From a bacterium (GTDB lineage: Bacteria > Bdellovibrionota > Bacteriovoracia > Bacteriovoracales > Bacteriovoracaceae), in assembly GCA_030425045.1 (NCBI GenBank), contig JAUHVL010000015.1, forward strand, positions 1 through 64,000: 64,000 nt of DNA, in the 5' to 3' direction. Below, piece after piece: positions 27,659 to 36,229 of this stretch. The notes below the pieces were generated by a model that was not told the origin of the DNA, did no database searches, and saw only the letters and a program-made list of their open reading frames with translations. Position 1 is the first letter of the stretch, and every line of letters starts with the position of its first letter. A program made the translations under genes and the position numbers.

Positions 27659-28006
27659 ATGTCAAGAGTTAGAAGAGGCTTTAAGGCCAGAAGAAGAAGA
27701 AACAAAGTTTTAAAATTAGCGAAAGGTTTTCACTTTTCAAGAAGACAAAAGTATTACCATGCTGCCGAAACGGTAAAGCGTGCTCTACATTATGCTTATA
27801 TGGGCAGACGTCTTCGTAAGAGAGATATGAGAAAGCTCTGGATTGTTAGAATCAGTGCTGCTTCAAAAATCTTAGGTGGTTCTTACTCAAAATTTATGGG
27901 TAACCTGAAGAAAAATGGAATTGAATTAAATAGAAAGATGTTGGCCGACTTAGCTGCTACAGATTTCGATTCATTTAAAGCTATTTATCAATCTGTATCA
28001 AAATAG
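27659..28006 (+). CDS. rplT: 50S ribosomal protein L20
   Basis: 115 residues: MSRVRRGFKARRRRNKVLKL, AKGFHFSRRQKYYHAAETV, ALHYAYMGRRLRKRDMR and LWIVRISAAS. ATG 27659 is the start because GGAGG lies 4 nt upstream and L20 proteins begin at this point; an upstream in-frame start at 27626 would add an unconserved leader. L20 nucleates 23S rRNA assembly and represses this operon in other bacteria. A strong terminator follows. Confidence 0.97.
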   Translation: MSRVRRGFKARRRRNKVLKLAKGFHFSRRQKYYHAAETVKRALHYAYMGRRLRKRDMRKLWIVRISAASKILGGSYSKFMGNLKKNGIELNRKMLADLAATDFDSFKAIYQSVSK

Positions 28007-28045
28007 TTTAATCAGATATTAAAACAAAATTGAATCAATAAAATG

Positions 28046-28076
28046 AATAAGACCCGCTCTGGGTCTTATTTTTTTT
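28046..28076 (+). terminator. Intrinsic terminator after rplT
   Basis: A perfect 10-bp stem (AATAAGACCC / GGGTCTTATT) with loop GCTCT is followed by a run of at least six T. It closes the infC-rpmI-rplT unit. Confidence 0.95.
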
Positions 28077-28120
28077 AAGGTGACTCCGATCAGATTTAAA
28101 AATGATTAACGGAGGTCCCT

Positions 28121-28936
28121 ATGAATCGAATGATTCTGATATCAGTTTTTGTCCTTTCTATGTTTCATACACATGCTGAATTTTCGATGGTCAATCATAT
28201 TATTGATGAAATTAGATTTAATTCACCCAACGGAGTTGGTCGAGTTAATGGAATAAGTTTTGATATTGAACACGATCAAGATAAGTTAATTTTCACACCA
28301 CAAATAGCTGGGGCCGATGAGATTATCTGGGATAATATGCCAGCTCTTTTATCAGAGTTAGATGAATTTGTGATTCAGTCAGCACAAATAAGTAGTATGC
28401 CAAATGAAGCGAAAATAAGTGTGAACCTCTTGAGAGGTAGTGGAGCTGATAGTGAAGTTCATATCGAAGATTTTCTCTTTAGTTGTCTTAATTCAATGAA
28501 CTACGAAGATCCCTATGAAGAGATGATTGATAGCTGTACAACGAACTCTAGGCTTGAGTGGGATAAGTTTGAAAGCTCGATTCCAGCGACAGCGGCCAAT
28601 AGTACTCAAGGACTAAAGATTGCTCAAGCAGCTTCAAATCTTTTTCAGACGAACAAAGCACTTGATCAAATCAATATTTCAAATGTTAAATTAAGAATTG
28701 AGGAAAATAGATTAGGTGGATTCTTTAGAATGCCAGTCAAAGGCAAGGTTCGTAAAATTGATGTCAAAGGTAATGTGAAATACGATGGAAATCAAAAAAT
28801 GGTGAGAGTGAAATTTGACTGGATCAAGTATTTCTTTGTCACTGTGACTGATGACTTCTTTAAAGAGCTTGAACAGCTAGAATCACCTAGTTTTGTAGTT
28901 CAAAAGCCTTATATTTATATCTATCTCGATAAGTAA
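28121..28936 (+). CDS. Secreted protein of unknown function, 271 aa
   Basis: A signal peptide (MNRMILISVFVLSMFHTHA) precedes a beta-rich mature protein. The second half contains two cysteines (FSCLNSM and DSCTTN) and an LRIEENRLGGFFRMPVKGKV strand region that resembles lipid-binding or barrel-like secreted proteins. No family is recognised. GGAGGT lies 5 nt before ATG 28121. It is a single-gene unit bounded by two intrinsic terminators. Confidence 0.75.
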   Translation: MNRMILISVFVLSMFHTHAEFSMVNHIIDEIRFNSPNGVGRVNGISFDIEHDQDKLIFTPQIAGADEIIWDNMPALLSELDEFVIQSAQISSMPNEAKISVNLLRGSGADSEVHIEDFLFSCLNSMNYEDPYEEMIDSCTTNSRLEWDKFESSIPATAANSTQGLKIAQAASNLFQTNKALDQINISNVKLRIEENRLGGFFRMPVKGKVRKIDVKGNVKYDGNQKMVRVKFDWIKYFFVTVTDDFFKELEQLESPSFVVQKPYIYIYLDK

Positions 28937-28943
28937 AATTGAT

Positions 28944-28971
28944 AAGCCCTTGAAATAATAGGGCTTTTTTT
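28944..28971 (+). terminator. Intrinsic terminator
   Basis: A 7-bp stem (AAGCCCT / AGGGCTT) with a 9-nt loop runs into seven T, 8 nt after the preceding stop codon. Confidence 0.9.
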
Positions 28972-29101
28972 ACCGTCTAAAATTTGATCGAATTAAGATT
29001 CTCTCTTACTTTTCTACAATGCTAAGGAAGGCCATCCAAAGCTATGATAATCTTTTCTTGTTGATGATATTCATCGATAATATTTAAAAATAGCAGGAAA
29101 A

Positions 29102-29386
29102 ATGAACAACACAACAAATGATGATGGAAATAATAAGTTGATGGCCGATCCTTTGGTTATGTTTCCCTCTTCTAAAAACTTTGAAATTGAGGATGAGAGA
29201 GATCCGTTGAAGGAACTACTGACTGAATTTGACGAGTATGGTGATTGTGAAGATTCTTTTGATGAAGATAAAACATATATCAAAAAGCTTCCTGAGTTAA
29301 ATAAACATCGTGTTGAGGACTATCTTGAGTTAATGGATAAGTTTAATTTTTATTTATCTGAAATTGATCAATATTGGCATGAATAG
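29102..29386 (+). CDS. Small acidic protein, 94 aa
   Basis: Highly acidic, no signal or membrane segment, with Asp/Glu-rich ERDPLKELLTEFDEYGDCED and a C-terminal helix KFNFYLSEIDQYWHE. No family is recognised. AGGA lies 5 nt before ATG 29102. It lies 22 nt upstream of the M48 protease gene and probably shares its transcript. Confidence 0.6.
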   Translation: MNNTTNDDGNNKLMADPLVMFPSSKNFEIEDERDPLKELLTEFDEYGDCEDSFDEDKTYIKKLPELNKHRVEDYLELMDKFNFYLSEIDQYWHE

Positions 29387-29408
29387 AGTTCTTCTATAAA
29401 ATAAGCCT

Positions 29409-30521
29409 GTGAAGAAAACAGGCGTCTTACATTTTAAAGGTCGAGATAAAGTTTCCGTCGAGGTTGTTCTTGAAGACAATTCTATAAAAGTCCTCAATCA
29501 TGATACTTTAGATATTCTTAAATATGATCAACTAAGCTTAGAAATTGGCGGAGCGAATAATCATCTTTTTTTCTTTAAACCACAGCACTCTAAAGATTAT
29601 AGTCTTCAGTTAAATATTGATCATGATTTAAGCTCTTTTATTAAATCATTAGGTAGAGATTCTTTTAATAAAATTGTGAGTAAGCATAAAAGAGCAAAGA
29701 CGCTTTTCACGTCTCTTGTTTTAATCTCATTTCTAACAATCGGTTTGATTCTTTTTGCTCTTATTCAATCGAGAAGCTTTTTAGCCGATCGGATCGCAAA
29801 ATCTATTCCCTATGAAACAGAACAATTAATTGGAGAGCGGTTGGTTTCAGTGATGATTCCGCCCTCTAAAAGTATTCGAAAGGGAAAAGTGCAAGAGGAA
29901 CTTGAAAAAATGTTAGCTCCTCTTGTAAAGGTTCTGCCAAAAGAGTTTCAAGAGATGAATTTTTTTATTGCTGACGATAAAAACTTAAATGCTTTTGCTA
30001 TGCCAGGTGGAAATATTGTTCTAAACCGAGGACTATTGGAAAAAGCTGACAGTGATATTGAAGTATTGGGTGTAGTGGCCCATGAAATGGCCCATGTCAC
30101 GCAGAGACACGTACTTAGAAGTATGATCCAAGGAGTTGGGATCTTTCTTCTTATTCAAACTATGCTAGGTGATATGACAGGTCTCATCGCTGTCCTGGGT
30201 GATCAGGGGAGTTTTCTGTTAAGTCGTAGTTTTTCACGAGATATGGAGACTGAAGCCGACAAAGTTGGATTTCAGTATTTAATGGCAGCAAAGATTCCAC
30301 CTGAGGGATTGATCGCATTTTTTAAAAAAATTATTTTAGAAAGTGAAAAGGTGCTCGGAAAAGAGTTATCTAAAGTGAATATTTCTTTTTTAAGCACTCA
30401 TCCAGATACTGAAAAAAGAATTAGTGAAATTGAAAATATGATCAAAAGAGAAAAGAGTCAATTTCACTATAAGAGTGATTATTTAACAAAAATAAAGACC
30501 CAGCTAAAGGGGGAGAAATGA
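29409..30521 (+). CDS. M48-family metalloprotease, single membrane anchor
   Basis: Residues 1-95 form an N-terminal beta-rich domain. One membrane helix (TLFTSLVLISFLTIGLILFA, about 100-120) follows, then the M48 protease domain: AFAMPGGNIVLNRGLL, VVAHEMAHVTQRH (zinc His225 and His229, catalytic Glu226) and METEADKVGFQYL with the third ligand Glu. The C-terminus STHPDTEKRI is the usual M48B/YggG-type end. It probably degrades misfolded envelope proteins. Start GTG 29409 lacks a strong Shine-Dalgarno. Its stop overlaps the first AIM24 gene (ATGA), so protease and AIM24 proteins are co-made. Confidence 0.9.
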   Translation: MKKTGVLHFKGRDKVSVEVVLEDNSIKVLNHDTLDILKYDQLSLEIGGANNHLFFFKPQHSKDYSLQLNIDHDLSSFIKSLGRDSFNKIVSKHKRAKTLFTSLVLISFLTIGLILFALIQSRSFLADRIAKSIPYETEQLIGERLVSVMIPPSKSIRKGKVQEELEKMLAPLVKVLPKEFQEMNFFIADDKNLNAFAMPGGNIVLNRGLLEKADSDIEVLGVVAHEMAHVTQRHVLRSMIQGVGIFLLIQTMLGDMTGLIAVLGDQGSFLLSRSFSRDMETEADKVGFQYLMAAKIPPEGLIAFFKKIILESEKVLGKELSKVNISFLSTHPDTEKRISEIENMIKREKSQFHYKSDYLTKIKTQLKGEK

Positions 30522-31183
30522 ATGTAGAAGTGCTTGGAGGCAGTTCTTTTTCTTATTTAAAAGTAGAACTTGGTCCTAAAGAAGCGATGATTACGGAACC
30601 GGGCGCTATGTCGAGTATGGATTACGGAATTGATTTAAAGAGTAAATTAAATGGAGGGATTTTAAGAGCTCTCGTTTTAAAGTTTTTAGGAAAAGAATCA
30701 CTTTTTATTAATAGATTTTATAATACTGAATCTGAAAGTCAGACTCTCTATCTCTCTCAAAAGTTTCCCGGTCAAATTTGCCAAGAAACAATTAAGAATG
30801 AACCTCTCTACATACAACCGGGAGCTTTTATTGCCTGTACTCCTGGAGTTCGCTTTTCATTGAGGTGGGCCGGCTTTAGCTCTTGGCTTGGTGGCGAAGG
30901 ACTTTTTCGTTTATTGATAAGAGGAAAAGGGCAAGTTTGGTATGGGGCTTATGGTTCAGTTATTGAAAAAGAGGTGGTCGGAGAATATATCGTCGATAAC
31001 GGACATCTCTTGTCTTACCCAAAAGATATGGACCTTTCGATAAAATTGGCCGGAGGTATCTTTTCCAGCTTGTTTGGAGGTGAAGGCTTAGTTTTAAAAT
31101 TAAAAGGTAATGGAAAAATTAAATTACAAACAAGATCGCTGGGCGGTTTGGCCGGCTGGCTTAATCCTCGTTTTAGAGCATAG
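30518..31183 (+). CDS. AIM24/TIGR00266-family protein, copy 1
   Basis: 221 residues with the repeated Gly-rich beta pattern of the family: EPGAMSSMDYGIDLKSKLNGG, GKESLFINRF, YIQPGAFIACTPGV, GGEGLFRLLIRGKGQVW and GGEGLVLKLKGNGKI. AIM24 proteins form a pseudosymmetric TRAP-like barrel; the bacterial function is unknown. It is coupled to the M48 gene by the ATGA overlap and lies 8 nt from copy 2. Of the three, it has the strongest change at the start (LGGSSFSYLKVEL). Confidence 0.88.
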   Translation: MNVEVLGGSSFSYLKVELGPKEAMITEPGAMSSMDYGIDLKSKLNGGILRALVLKFLGKESLFINRFYNTESESQTLYLSQKFPGQICQETIKNEPLYIQPGAFIACTPGVRFSLRWAGFSSWLGGEGLFRLLIRGKGQVWYGAYGSVIEKEVVGEYIVDNGHLLSYPKDMDLSIKLAGGIFSSLFGGEGLVLKLKGNGKIKLQTRSLGGLAGWLNPRFRA

Positions 31184-31191
31184 GAATAAAT

Positions 31192-31878
31192 ATGGAAGTC
31201 TCAATTCAATACGGCCCAAGTAATACTGCTGCGAAAATAGATCTTCAAGATGGAGAAGTCATAACCGCAGAAGCTGGGTCAATGATTGCAATGAATGGAA
31301 ATTTATCAGTTGAAACATCAACTCATAAAAAAGGTAAGGGGAGTTTTCTTAAGTCCTTAAAAAGGATGTTTGCTGGAGAATCTTTCTTTTTAAATCATTA
31401 CACATCAAACGGCTCTGGAGAGTTGTGGTTATCTTCAACTCTTTCCGGTGAAATGATTACGAAGGAGTTAAGTGAAGGGGAAACATTAATTGTTCAAGCT
31501 GGCAGTTTTGTCGCCGCTGAGCACTCTGTGAATATGGATGTTGGCTGGCAAGGATTTAAAAATATTTTATCAGGTGAGGGACTCTTTTGGTTGAAGTTAA
31601 CAGGACCTGGAAAAATAGTTTTAACTTCATTTGGCTGTATTTATGAAGTGATCGATGATGACGATGGTTATGTTGTCGATACAGGGCATATTGTCGCTTT
31701 TGAAGAGTCATTAAATTTCTCCATTTCAAAAGCTGGAACAAGTTGGTTTTCCTCTTTTTTAGGTGGAGAAGGTTTTGTTTGTAAGTTTAGTGGCAGAGGA
31801 AAAATATGGTGTCAAAGCCATAATTCTAGAGAGTTTGGTTCACAGCTAACACCATTTTTAAGACCAAAAAAGAGGTAA
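31192..31878 (+). CDS. AIM24/TIGR00266-family protein, copy 2
   Basis: 228 residues, the most canonical copy: ITAEAGSMIAMNGNLSVETS, AGESFFLNHYTSNGSGELWL, VQAGSFVAAEHSV, SGEGLFWLKLTGPGKIVL and a C-terminal GGEGFVCKFSGRGKIWCQ. It probably assembles with copies 1 and 3, perhaps as a hetero-oligomer (inference). Its stop shares one base with the start of copy 3 (TAATG). Confidence 0.9.
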   Translation: MEVSIQYGPSNTAAKIDLQDGEVITAEAGSMIAMNGNLSVETSTHKKGKGSFLKSLKRMFAGESFFLNHYTSNGSGELWLSSTLSGEMITKELSEGETLIVQAGSFVAAEHSVNMDVGWQGFKNILSGEGLFWLKLTGPGKIVLTSFGCIYEVIDDDDGYVVDTGHIVAFEESLNFSISKAGTSWFSSFLGGEGFVCKFSGRGKIWCQSHNSREFGSQLTPFLRPKKR

Positions 31879-32552
31879 TGATGTTTGATTATAGTATTGA
31901 AGCGAGTCCTGATTATGCAATTTTAAATGTATCAGTACCTGAGGGTGAAAAGATTAAAGTTGAAGCTTCAAGTATGGCCTCAATGGATACAAATTTATCA
32001 ATGTCGACAAAAATTAAAGGAGGCTTTTCAAGGTTTCTTTCAAAAGAGTCGTTATTTATAAACGAATTTGAAGCACAAAATGGAGATGCTGAAATTTCAA
32101 TTGCACCAGGGCCTAGTGGTGATATCGGTCACTATAGTATAAGTGGTAACGAAAGTTTTTATTTAACAGCAGCTTCTTTTCTCGCTTCCACTATGGGTGT
32201 GCAACAAGAAACCAAATGGCAAGGACTCAAAAAAGGCTTCTTCTCTGGAGAGAGTTTTTTTCTCATTCGCTGTAGTGGTTCGGGACAAGTTTGGTTTAAT
32301 TGCTATGGGGCGCTTTTTAATGTCGACGTCAAGGATGAATATGTCGTTGATACAGGACATGTGGTGGCCTTCACTGAAGGACTTGATTACGATATTTCTA
32401 AATTTGGTGGATACAAGTCATTATTTCTTTCGGGAGAGGGTTTCGTTTGTCGTTTTCGAGGCGAAGGAAAAGTTTGGATTCAAACCAAAAACCCGATGGG
32501 TCTTGTTTCGTGGGCAGATCGTTTTCGTAGAATAGAGAGATCGAATAATTAG
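31878..32552 (+). CDS. AIM24/TIGR00266-family protein, copy 3
   Basis: 224 residues with KVEASSMASMDTNLSMSTKI, SKESLFINEFEAQNG, LTAASFLASTMGV, SGESFFLIRCSGSGQVWF and a C-terminal SGEGFVCRFRGEGKVWIQ. Like copies 1 and 2 it lacks a signal peptide, so the set is cytoplasmic or peripheral at the membrane. Two ATG codons at 31878 and 31881 are alternative starts. A tRNA-Leu gene on the other strand follows after 8 nt. Confidence 0.88.
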   Translation: MMFDYSIEASPDYAILNVSVPEGEKIKVEASSMASMDTNLSMSTKIKGGFSRFLSKESLFINEFEAQNGDAEISIAPGPSGDIGHYSISGNESFYLTAASFLASTMGVQQETKWQGLKKGFFSGESFFLIRCSGSGQVWFNCYGALFNVDVKDEYVVDTGHVVAFTEGLDYDISKFGGYKSLFLSGEGFVCRFRGEGKVWIQTKNPMGLVSWADRFRRIERSNN

Positions 32553-32560
32553 AAAAGATA

Positions 32561-32644
32561 TGGTGCCCGGGACTGGACTTGAACCAGCACGGCTTGCGCC
32601 ACACGCCCCTCAAGCGTGCGTGTCTACCATTCCACCACCCGGGC
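32561..32644 (-). tRNA. tRNA-Leu (anticodon GAG)
   Basis: The minus strand begins GCCCGGGTGGTGGAATGG and ends GTCCCGGGCACCA with an encoded CCA. The 7-bp acceptor stem pairs GCCCGGG with CCCGGGC. The anticodon stem CACGC/GCGTG holds loop TTGAGGG, giving anticodon GAG. A class II variable arm follows and the T arm contains GGTTCAAGTCC. It is 84 nt with CCA. Confidence 0.95.
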
Positions 32645-32739
32645 AATATTTAGCAGAGCTTAAAATTAACTGAATCATACGTTTGTGGCAAGAAATTATT
32701 CATCTATCTGTGATGATAAAAATACGTTAAAGTTTAAAT

Positions 32740-33879
32740 ATGGGTCCTAAAGCTAAGCTTGAACACGTTTCAGAAAGTATTGAGATAAACGATATTTTAA
32801 AGGCGTTACCAGGCACGATTATTATTTTTGATGATAAGTTTAAAGTCTTAGAGCTTTTTAATGACTTTAATAATCACGCGTTAAATTTAAGCTTAGAGTC
32901 AAGTCTCGTCAATGATATCAATGATGAGTTTAAAGAAAAGACCATCTCGTCTTTAAATAAAATTCAAAGTAAGCGCGGAGCAAAATATTTTCAAGCGGAC
33001 CACTCACAAGTCACAAAAGAAGAAATTTTTACTTTTCATTATGAAATCTCAAGCCATGAAAGGCCCTTGGTTTATTTTTGTACGTTAAATTGTCTTCAGG
33101 ATAATGTCTGGCTTGTTCATATACTTGATAAATCAGAGCAGTTTTACCAAGATGAAATTATTCAAAGGCAAAACGATCAGATAAGAGATATTGCACAAAT
33201 GTCTTCAGTTGGAGAGATGGCCGCTGGGGTTGCTCATGAGGTAAATAATCCTCTCCATATCATTGTCGGTCTGGCCTCAAAAATTAAAAAGAAGGTCCTT
33301 CATGGTAGTGATGATTTAACTGATATTATTGATTACGCCGGAAGAATAGAGAGCACTGTACAAAGAATATCAAAAATCGTGACAGGTCTTTCACAATTGG
33401 CGAGAAAAGATTCCGTCGTGGATAAAGAACTATTTAATGTTTCTGCCATGGTTGAGGATGTTCTCAGTATAAGTGGAGAGAAGTTTCAATCAATTGGACT
33501 AAATGTTGAATTGGATATTGATTCAAAAATAGATTTCTATGGAAAAAAGGTTCAGCTGTCACAAGTGATTTTAAATTTTATCAATAATTCTTTTGATGCA
33601 GTAAGTGAAATGGATGCGCCTTGGATAAAGATCAGTGCAAAATGTGAAGATAATTTGTTGAAGGTAGCGGTTATCGATAGTGGAACTGGTGTTCCTGATC
33701 ATGTGGCGACAAAAATGTTTGATCCTTTTTTTACAACCAAACCTATTGGGAAAGGCACAGGCCTAGGTACCAGTATATCTAAACAGATTATTGAGGATCA
33801 TCAGGGTAAAATTGGCCACGAATTACGTGGTGGGCATACTTGTTTTTTCTTTGAGCTTCCCATGCTTGATCAAGAATGA
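32740..33879 (+). CDS. Soluble sensor histidine kinase
   Basis: The N-terminal 120 residues look like a PAS-type sensor (ILKALPGTIIIFDDKFKVLE). The dimerisation box MSSVGEMAAGVAHEVNNPLH contains phospho-acceptor His166. The ATPase domain follows, with the N box VILNFINNSFDAVSE, G1 VIDSGTGVPD, and G2 GKGTGLGTSISKQII. No membrane segment is seen, so it senses a cytoplasmic signal. No response regulator is adjacent; the nearest receivers are at 59.6-61.8 kb. It lies between two tRNA-Leu genes of opposite strand. Confidence 0.92.
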   Translation: MGPKAKLEHVSESIEINDILKALPGTIIIFDDKFKVLELFNDFNNHALNLSLESSLVNDINDEFKEKTISSLNKIQSKRGAKYFQADHSQVTKEEIFTFHYEISSHERPLVYFCTLNCLQDNVWLVHILDKSEQFYQDEIIQRQNDQIRDIAQMSSVGEMAAGVAHEVNNPLHIIVGLASKIKKKVLHGSDDLTDIIDYAGRIESTVQRISKIVTGLSQLARKDSVVDKELFNVSAMVEDVLSISGEKFQSIGLNVELDIDSKIDFYGKKVQLSQVILNFINNSFDAVSEMDAPWIKISAKCEDNLLKVAVIDSGTGVPDHVATKMFDPFFTTKPIGKGTGLGTSISKQIIEDHQGKIGHELRGGHTCFFFELPMLDQE

Positions 33880-34044
33880 AAATATTTTAATAAAGACAAA
33901 CAAAGTCTCTTTTGTTTACAATATTTCTTAAATAGTTTTAAGGGTTTAGTCTTTTAGTTGTGATGCACAAATTAATTGATAACCACTTAGGGAGAAGAGA
34001 TGGTAGATTCTCTATATTTTAGATTTCAAAATTCTCTGAAGTAT

Positions 34045-34133
34045 TGGTGCCCAGGGCCGGACTTGAACCGGCACGGCCTATCAGGGCCCGCGGATTTTAA
34101 GTCCACTACGTCTACCAATTTCGTCACCCGGGC
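34045..34133 (-). tRNA. tRNA-Leu (anticodon TAA)
   Basis: The minus strand begins GCCCGGGTGACGAAATTGG, has anticodon stem and loop GGACTTAAAATCC with anticodon TAA, a class II variable arm, a T arm with GGTTCAAGTCC, and ends GCACCA. The acceptor stem contains one G-T wobble. It is 89 nt with CCA. Confidence 0.95.
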
Positions 34134-34154
34134 TATACTTCAAGGAACTGAATT

Positions 34155-35756
34155 TTGAACTATCGTCATTATATCTGTCAATTATTTATTGTGCTACCTC
34201 TATTTTTATTTTTTTCTTGTAGTACGGAAAAAAGAATTAGAGAGGCGGAGTATAAGGCCCCAGAGTATATATCAGCTAAGCCTGTTTGGTTTAATGGGCC
34301 TGAGCGATTTAGAACACCAACAAAGTATTTAGATATACCACCTCATCCATTTTTTGATCTTATGCCTTATTGGTTACCAAAAAGCTCTACTGTCAGTTTT
34401 GTGATGGTGACACCACAGAGCTCTCCTTATTTGTATAATTTTGATCTCAAAACAGGAAAGAAGTATTTACGCCATAAGAAATGTGCGCAAAGAGATATAT
34501 GGAAGCGTTATAAAGGTCGTATTGAAAAATCGCCTTTTTCAGAAGGTTTTGTTCCGAGACTTGTTGATCAAACAGGGAGGCCACAAACCATTTATGTTTT
34601 TGGTGATGAACGTTATTTTGAAAATCAGCAAAGCTCAGATATGGCCTTTTCTGAGCGTGTGAGAGTTGTCGGTGGGGTCGTTGTTCAATATTGTCGCTAT
34701 TATCCCTGTAAAGGTAATCGTTCTTGGAAAACAAAGCTTGTCTTAATTGCTGTGAACCCAAAAGATCCAAAATTTAGAGACATTTATAAAATTGAAAGGC
34801 TGAGAAAGAAGACAGATTGGAATTATGTGAGGGCCTATATTGAAAATTATCGCGGTCGAAAAGTGATGGCGAGCCGTGAGTATCCCTCATACAGAATTAT
34901 CGGTGAAATACCTGCTATAAAAGCAGGGCAATATGCTTTCGATAAAGGATTTCTTTTTTCCATTGATAATATGAATATTTTAAGAAAACAGTGTTACAAG
35001 CTTTATGATTATATGTGGAATCATATGGAAAAAATTAGAAACTATCAGCCTAAAAAAGGTGAGATTGAAAAGGCCATTAAGAAAATGGACCCCATTGGAT
35101 TTTATCAAAATGATTTTGGGGCAAATGTGATTAGTGATGAAATTAAAGAAGTTGAAAATATAGAAACAAAAGAAAAACTTGATGATAAATTAGATTTTAA
35201 GGGTGATTTCAATCGCTTCTTTGGTCACTTAATGACCAATTATCGAAGACAAGCGCGATCTTGTTTTAAATACGTTCAAAGCACGAATCTCAATGAAAAC
35301 TATAGACGACATTGGGCCTTTGCTTATATTGAAAATTTCTTCAACCTTCATTCCTTAGAGCAGTCATATGAATGTTATAGAAAAGTTTGGGTTGATAATC
35401 CCAAACTTTTATCAGGGAAAAAACAGTTTAAAGAACAATATAATAACTGTACAACAGATGCTTTTAATCGTTCAATGGAGCGAGGAATTACGAGAATGGC
35501 CGTATTGAAAAAAAGAGATAGTGAACATTATCAGTATATTCAATACGACAATAGAGTTGGTGGAACTCATGAAAAGATATATTCTTGGGTCTATCATAGT
35601 GGGAAAAACTTAAGTTGTGTTAGTAGTAAAAAAGATAAAAACAAAAAAAGTATTTATCAGCTAGTTGAACTGAAAGAAGAAGTGTTTCCTTTAGATGTTT
35701 CTTGGGAATATTTTGTTGGTGATAAAACCAGTGATAATGACATCATAATTAGGTAA
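34155..35756 (+). CDS. Large lipoprotein heading the Nuo-like operon
   Basis: A signal peptide (YICQLFIVLPLFLFFSC) ends in a lipobox. The mature protein of about 510 residues is rich in Tyr, Arg and Lys (IENYRGRKVMASREYPSYRI) and contains several scattered cysteines. No known domain is recognised. The start is TTG 34155 with AAGGAA 7 nt upstream. The stop TAA shares its last base with the ATG of the NuoB-like gene, so they are translationally coupled, although the lipoprotein is exported and the NuoB-like protein is cytoplasmic. Confidence 0.75.
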   Translation: MNYRHYICQLFIVLPLFLFFSCSTEKRIREAEYKAPEYISAKPVWFNGPERFRTPTKYLDIPPHPFFDLMPYWLPKSSTVSFVMVTPQSSPYLYNFDLKTGKKYLRHKKCAQRDIWKRYKGRIEKSPFSEGFVPRLVDQTGRPQTIYVFGDERYFENQQSSDMAFSERVRVVGGVVVQYCRYYPCKGNRSWKTKLVLIAVNPKDPKFRDIYKIERLRKKTDWNYVRAYIENYRGRKVMASREYPSYRIIGEIPAIKAGQYAFDKGFLFSIDNMNILRKQCYKLYDYMWNHMEKIRNYQPKKGEIEKAIKKMDPIGFYQNDFGANVISDEIKEVENIETKEKLDDKLDFKGDFNRFFGHLMTNYRRQARSCFKYVQSTNLNENYRRHWAFAYIENFFNLHSLEQSYECYRKVWVDNPKLLSGKKQFKEQYNNCTTDAFNRSMERGITRMAVLKKRDSEHYQYIQYDNRVGGTHEKIYSWVYHSGKNLSCVSSKKDKNKKSIYQLVELKEEVFPLDVSWEYFVGDKTSDNDIIIR

Positions 35757-36229
35757 TGGAAGAAAACAAATTAGTAAAAGCGACAAATTCAAATGCTCTT
35801 TTTAATTGGGCCTTAAGATGGTCTCAGTCTAAATTATTATGGGCCTTTCCTGTAGGGACCGCTTGTTGTGAGCCAGTGATTGACCCCGCTTTTAATATTA
35901 ATAATGACAATTATATTGAACCCTATCCTTTTTATTTAGATGCTAAAGATTGCGATGTTTTAATCGTCTCAGGAACGATATCAAAAAAGTATATTCCTTA
36001 TCTCGAAGAGCTTTATCAAAATATGGCCAGTGAAAAATGGGTGATGGCGATAGGGGCTTGTGCTATTTCGGGAGGCCCTTATAAATCTTATTCGACAGTC
36101 CATGGTTTGGATAAACTTTTTAATGTCGATGTATGGGTTCCAGGATGCCCTCCCGATTCTCTCGCTATCTATAGTGGGTTAGTTACGTTGGAAGCAAAAG
36201 TTAAAAAAGGTCTGGGTGTTTTGCAATGA
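35756..36229 (+). CDS. NuoB-like iron-sulfur subunit
   Basis: NuoB carries the terminal N2 4Fe-4S cluster of complex I. The ligand pattern is kept: TACCEP (two adjacent Cys), GACAISGGPYKSYS and VPGCPPDSLAIYSG. Between them KDCDVLIVSGTISKKYIPYL matches the NuoB ADVMIVAGTVTxKMAP block. At 157 residues it lacks the longer termini of some NuoB. ATGA couples it to the NuoCD-like gene. It could also be the small subunit of a hydrogenase-like complex, but the large-subunit partner lacks nickel ligands. Confidence 0.88.
   Translation: MEENKLVKATNSNALFNWALRWSQSKLLWAFPVGTACCEPVIDPAFNINNDNYIEPYPFYLDAKDCDVLIVSGTISKKYIPYLEELYQNMASEKWVMAIGACAISGGPYKSYSTVHGLDKLFNVDVWVPGCPPDSLAIYSGLVTLEAKVKKGLGVLQ

Noticed and set aside
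32398-32646. Minus-strand open frame of 82 codons
   Set aside because: It reads through the tRNA-Leu(GAG) gene and the end of the third AIM24 gene; its start MPGWWNGRHARLRG is a translated tRNA.
33898-33917. AAACAAA-TTTGTTT hairpin after the histidine kinase as a terminator
   Set aside because: The stem is A/T only and no T-run follows, so it is too weak to call.
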